This document shows, piece after piece, positions 31,984 to 34,205 of a stretch of 34,205 nt of DNA. The notes below the pieces were generated by a model that saw only the letters and a program-made list of their open reading frames with translations, had not been told where the DNA came from and searched no databases. The translations under genes were made by a program, and so were the position numbers. The DNA comes from Rubrivivax sp. Lineage in GTDB: Bacteria; Pseudomonadota; Gammaproteobacteria; Burkholderiales; Burkholderiaceae_C. Location of the stretch: assembly GCA_020852865.1 (NCBI GenBank), contig JADYZZ010000067.1:1-34205 (forward strand), given 5' to 3'. Within the stretch, counting starts at the first letter, position 1, and the number at the start of each line of letters is the position of its first letter.

Positions 31984-33303
31984 ATGAAGACCGATGATCG
32001 CGCCGGCTCACGCACGCCGGCCGGGCCCTGGGGTCGAGCCTGCGGCTCGGCAGCCGCGACCCGGACCCGCGACGCCTGGCAGGACACGCAGCGCATGCCG
32101 CGCCGCGATGACCTCGCCGCGCCCGCCACGCTGATCGTCGCCGACCGCGACGCCTATCTCGGCCAGGGTCGGCACGACATCGGACGGCGTGTCGCCGGCG
32201 ACCAGGTTGAGCTCGTCGTGGCCGGCGACGCCGCCGCGGCGCTGCAGCGCGAGTTCGAGCAGCACGCGGCCGAGTTCATCGCCTTGCACGACGTCGGCAC
32301 CGACGCCTCGCTGCGGCTGCTGTCCGCCCTGGCCGTCGGCGCGGGTGCCCGCGTGCAGCGGCTGATGGTGCGCCGCCAGGGCCATGGCGTGGCGCTGGCC
32401 GTGCTGCAGTTCGTCGAGACCAGGCGCGCCGACGGCACCGCGGTACGCCTGTACGCGACCGACATCAGCGCCGACGGTGCCACGCGCGCCGCGCTGGCCC
32501 GCGTCCTGCTCGGCTGGAGCCGGCTCGGCGTGCTCCTGCTCGGCGACCTGTCGGGCCACGCGCTCGGCGCCGCACTGACGCCGTTGCGCGAGGCCATCAC
32601 GCGCGGGCCCTGGCCGAACCGCGAACTGCTGGTGGTGCCGCTGGGCGCCAGCAGCGCGGCGGCGGCGCAGACGAGCGCGCTGGCGGCCGGCACGCCGCTC
32701 CAGGTGCATATCACGCCGCAGGCAGGCAAGCCGAGTCAGGTGTGGGACTTCGTGAGCGGCACCTGGAACCGGCAGCACGGGCCGCTGGCCAGCGGCCACG
32801 CGCTCGAGACCGACATCGCGCGGGCCTTGCCCGCGCCGTCCGTTCCCTGGTCGGAGGCGACCACCGAGCCGATGCCGCTGGGCGCCGGCGGCACGCCGCC
32901 GGCGCGCAGCGCGCTCGGGGCGGCGCCGCGCGCGATGCCGGTGCCCGGGGCCACGCGCTGGCAGTCCTATGTCGAGCGCTGCGCCGCCCTCGAGGGCGCG
33001 CTCGCTGTCTGCGTGTTCGACCTGCACTCCAAGGAGCCGCTCGCGGCCTGCGGCGGACCGCCGGCAGCCGCCCGTCTGGCCGAGCAGGGTTCGACGCTGC
33101 TGGCCGGCGCCGCCGACGCGCTGCGCGCGCTCGGCCTCGCCGGCGGCCGCGAGGAACTCGCCGTCTCGGCCCCCGACCATCACCTGCTGCTGCGCCCGGT
33201 TCCCGGCCATCCCGGCGTCGCGCTGCTGCTGGTGCTGGCCGCCACCCCGGGCAACCCGATGCTGGCGCGCCTGCAGCTCGAGCGCACCGAGCCTCCCGGC
33301 TGA
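31984..33303 (+). CDS. Hypothetical protein with roadblock/LC7-like C-terminal domain
   Basis: 439 aa, no signal peptide or membrane segment. The middle part (ALARVLLGWSRLGVLLLGDL, REAITRGPWPNRELLVVPLG) is alpha/beta and unassigned; a proline-rich linker near residue 300 separates it from the last 120 residues. These (RCAALEGALAVCVFDLHSKE, ADALRALGLAGGREELAVSA, HHLLLRPVPGHPGVALLLVL) have the strand-helix pattern of roadblock/LC7 proteins, which bind small GTPases or form regulatory dimers. The start at 31984 gives a basic disordered N-terminus; ATG 32095 would trim 37 residues and is equally possible. Divergent from nadB, with 82 nt between the starts. Function unknown. Confidence 0.72.
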   Translation: MKTDDRAGSRTPAGPWGRACGSAAATRTRDAWQDTQRMPRRDDLAAPATLIVADRDAYLGQGRHDIGRRVAGDQVELVVAGDAAAALQREFEQHAAEFIALHDVGTDASLRLLSALAVGAGARVQRLMVRRQGHGVALAVLQFVETRRADGTAVRLYATDISADGATRAALARVLLGWSRLGVLLLGDLSGHALGAALTPLREAITRGPWPNRELLVVPLGASSAAAAQTSALAAGTPLQVHITPQAGKPSQVWDFVSGTWNRQHGPLASGHALETDIARALPAPSVPWSEATTEPMPLGAGGTPPARSALGAAPRAMPVPGATRWQSYVERCAALEGALAVCVFDLHSKEPLAACGGPPAAARLAEQGSTLLAGAADALRALGLAGGREELAVSAPDHHLLLRPVPGHPGVALLLVLAATPGNPMLARLQLERTEPPG

Positions 33304-33359
33304 GGCGCGGCCGCTGCGCCGCCCGCGCGCGCTCCGCACGCCGACGGCGGCCGCGTGCC

Positions 33360-34205
33360 TCAGTGCACGACGCGCTCGAAGCCGAACTCGCCCTTCACGA
33401 CGTCGACCGGGATCACGTCCTTGGGCCCGAAGCGGCCCTGCAGGATCAGCTTGCTCACCGGGTTCTCGATGCGCTGCTGGATCGCGCGCTTGAGCGGACG
33501 TGCGCCGAACACCGGGTCGAAGCCGACCTTGGCCAGCTCGGCCAGCGCCGCCGGCGAGACCTCGAGCTTCATCTCCATCTTCTCGAGGCGCCTTTCGAGC
33601 TGCCCGAGCTGGATCCTGGCGATGCTCTCGATGTGCTTCTCGTCGAGCGCGTGGAACACCACCGTCTCGTCGATGCGGTTGAGGAACTCGGGGCGGAAAT
33701 GCTGCTTGACCTCGGCCCAGACCGCGTCGCGGATGTCCGACGACGGCTGACCCGCCATCTGCATGATGAGGTGGCTGCCGAGGTTGCTGGTCATCACGAT
33801 GACGGTGTTCTTGAAGTCCACCGTACGGCCCTGGCCGTCGGTCAGGCGCCCGTCGTCGAGCACCTGCAGCAGCACGTTGAAGACGTCCGGGTGCGCCTTC
33901 TCCACCTCGTCGAGCAGCAGCACGCTGTAGGGCTTGCGTCGCACCGCCTCGGTGAGGTAGCCGCCCTCGTCGTAGCCGACGTAGCCCGGCGGCGCGCCGA
34001 TCAGGCGGCTCACCGAGTGCTTCTCCATGAACTCGCTCATGTCGACGCGGATCATGTGGTCGTCGCTGTCGAACAGGAAACCGGCCAGCGCCTTGCACAG
34101 CTCGGTCTTGCCCACGCCCGTAGGGCCCAGGAACAAGAACGAGCCGTAGGGCCGGTTGGGGTCGGACAACCCAGAGCGCGAACGGCGCATGGCGTCGGCC
34201 ACCAG
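33360..34205 (-). CDS. clpB: ATP-dependent disaggregase ClpB, C-terminal part (cut by window edge)
   Basis: C-terminal 281 residues of the AAA+ chaperone that dissolves protein aggregates with DnaK. The second nucleotide-binding domain is seen: Walker [19 protein letters not shown], pore loop [20 protein letters not shown], Walker [21 protein letters not shown], sensor 1 [10 protein letters not shown], arginine finger in [15 protein letters not shown], and sensor 2 [12 protein letters not shown]. There is no ClpP-loop motif of the ClpA/ClpX kind in the visible part, supporting ClpB. The N-terminal domain, first AAA domain and coiled-coil M-domain lie outside the right edge. Stop TGA at 33362-33360; converges with the roadblock-type gene. 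Confidence 0.95.
   Translation of the reverse strand: MVADAMRRSRSGLSDPNRPYGSFLFLGPTGVGKTELCKALAGFLFDSDDHMIRVDMSEFMEKHSVSRLIGAPPGYVGYDEGGYLTEAVRRKPYSVLLLDEVEKAHPDVFNVLLQVLDDGRLTDGQGRTVDFKNTVIVMTSNLGSHLIMQMAGQPSSDIRDAVWAEVKQHFRPEFLNRIDETVVFHALDEKHIESIARIQLGQLERRLEKMEMKLEVSPAALAELAKVGFDPVFGARPLKRAIQQRIENPVSKLILQGRFGPKDVIPVDVVKGEFGFERVVH

Noticed and set aside
1..34205. CRISPR array, insertion sequence, toxin-antitoxin or phage defence system.
   Set aside because: No regularly spaced repeats, transposase, terminal inverted repeats, or recognisable defence proteins were seen on either strand.

Overview
The window is very GC-rich (third codon positions are almost all G or C), and its housekeeping genes (nadA, nadC, nadB, clpB, tRNA-Pro) look like those of a betaproteobacterium, probably Burkholderiales. 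That assignment is an inference from protein resemblance and base composition. No phylogenetic marker was tested.

Positions 1-4492 (minus strand) hold one tightly packed operon for the Thauera-type anaerobic benzoyl-CoA pathway, read had > oah > dch > bcrC > bcrB, with bcrB cut by the left edge. The stop/start overlaps (8 nt at oah/dch, 4 nt at dch/bcrC and bcrC/bcrB) point to translational coupling. BcrB/BcrC are half of the ATP-dependent class I benzoyl-CoA reductase. Dch, Had and Oah hydrate, oxidise and open the reduced ring. The ATPase half (bcrA, bcrD) is expected just outside the left edge.

A 181-nt divergent control region (4493-4673) with a 20-bp near-perfect palindrome separates this from a rightward operon (4674-13363). 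That operon carries a 2-oxoglutarate:ferredoxin oxidoreductase (KorA, KorB), a ferritin-like diiron protein, a RidA-family protein, a complete second 2-oxoacid oxidoreductase (gamma, FAD/NAD(P)-ferredoxin fusion, alpha, beta) and an orphan LivF-type ABC ATPase. Benzoyl-CoA reductase needs low-potential ferredoxin, so the operon reads as its electron-supply module. The second oxidoreductase with a fused flavin/ferredoxin subunit is the most unusual part. A PaaI-type thioesterase follows.

Positions 13892-18448 hold an orphan PhnD-type periplasmic binding protein and an exported rhodanese (minus), divergent from a membrane-bound CadC/ToxR-like regulator with TolB-like and TPR regions (plus). The intergenic region has direct repeats phased at 11 bp. 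A tRNA-Pro(UGG) lies at 18802-18878. After it come a small hydrophobic conserved-type protein, a frameshifted remnant and an unknown secreted protein.

Positions 21184-24550 are a three-gene set (Gfo/Idh/MocA oxidoreductase, DUF993 aldolase-like protein, sugar phosphate isomerase/epimerase) that looks like catabolism of an oxidised sugar or cyclitol. An Fsr-like MFS transporter (minus) follows. Then come nadA-nadC, an octamer tandem repeat, a ComFB-domain protein overlapping a TPR-GGDEF diguanylate cyclase, nadB (minus), a protein with a roadblock/LC7-like C-terminus, and the C-terminal part of clpB (minus) at the right edge.
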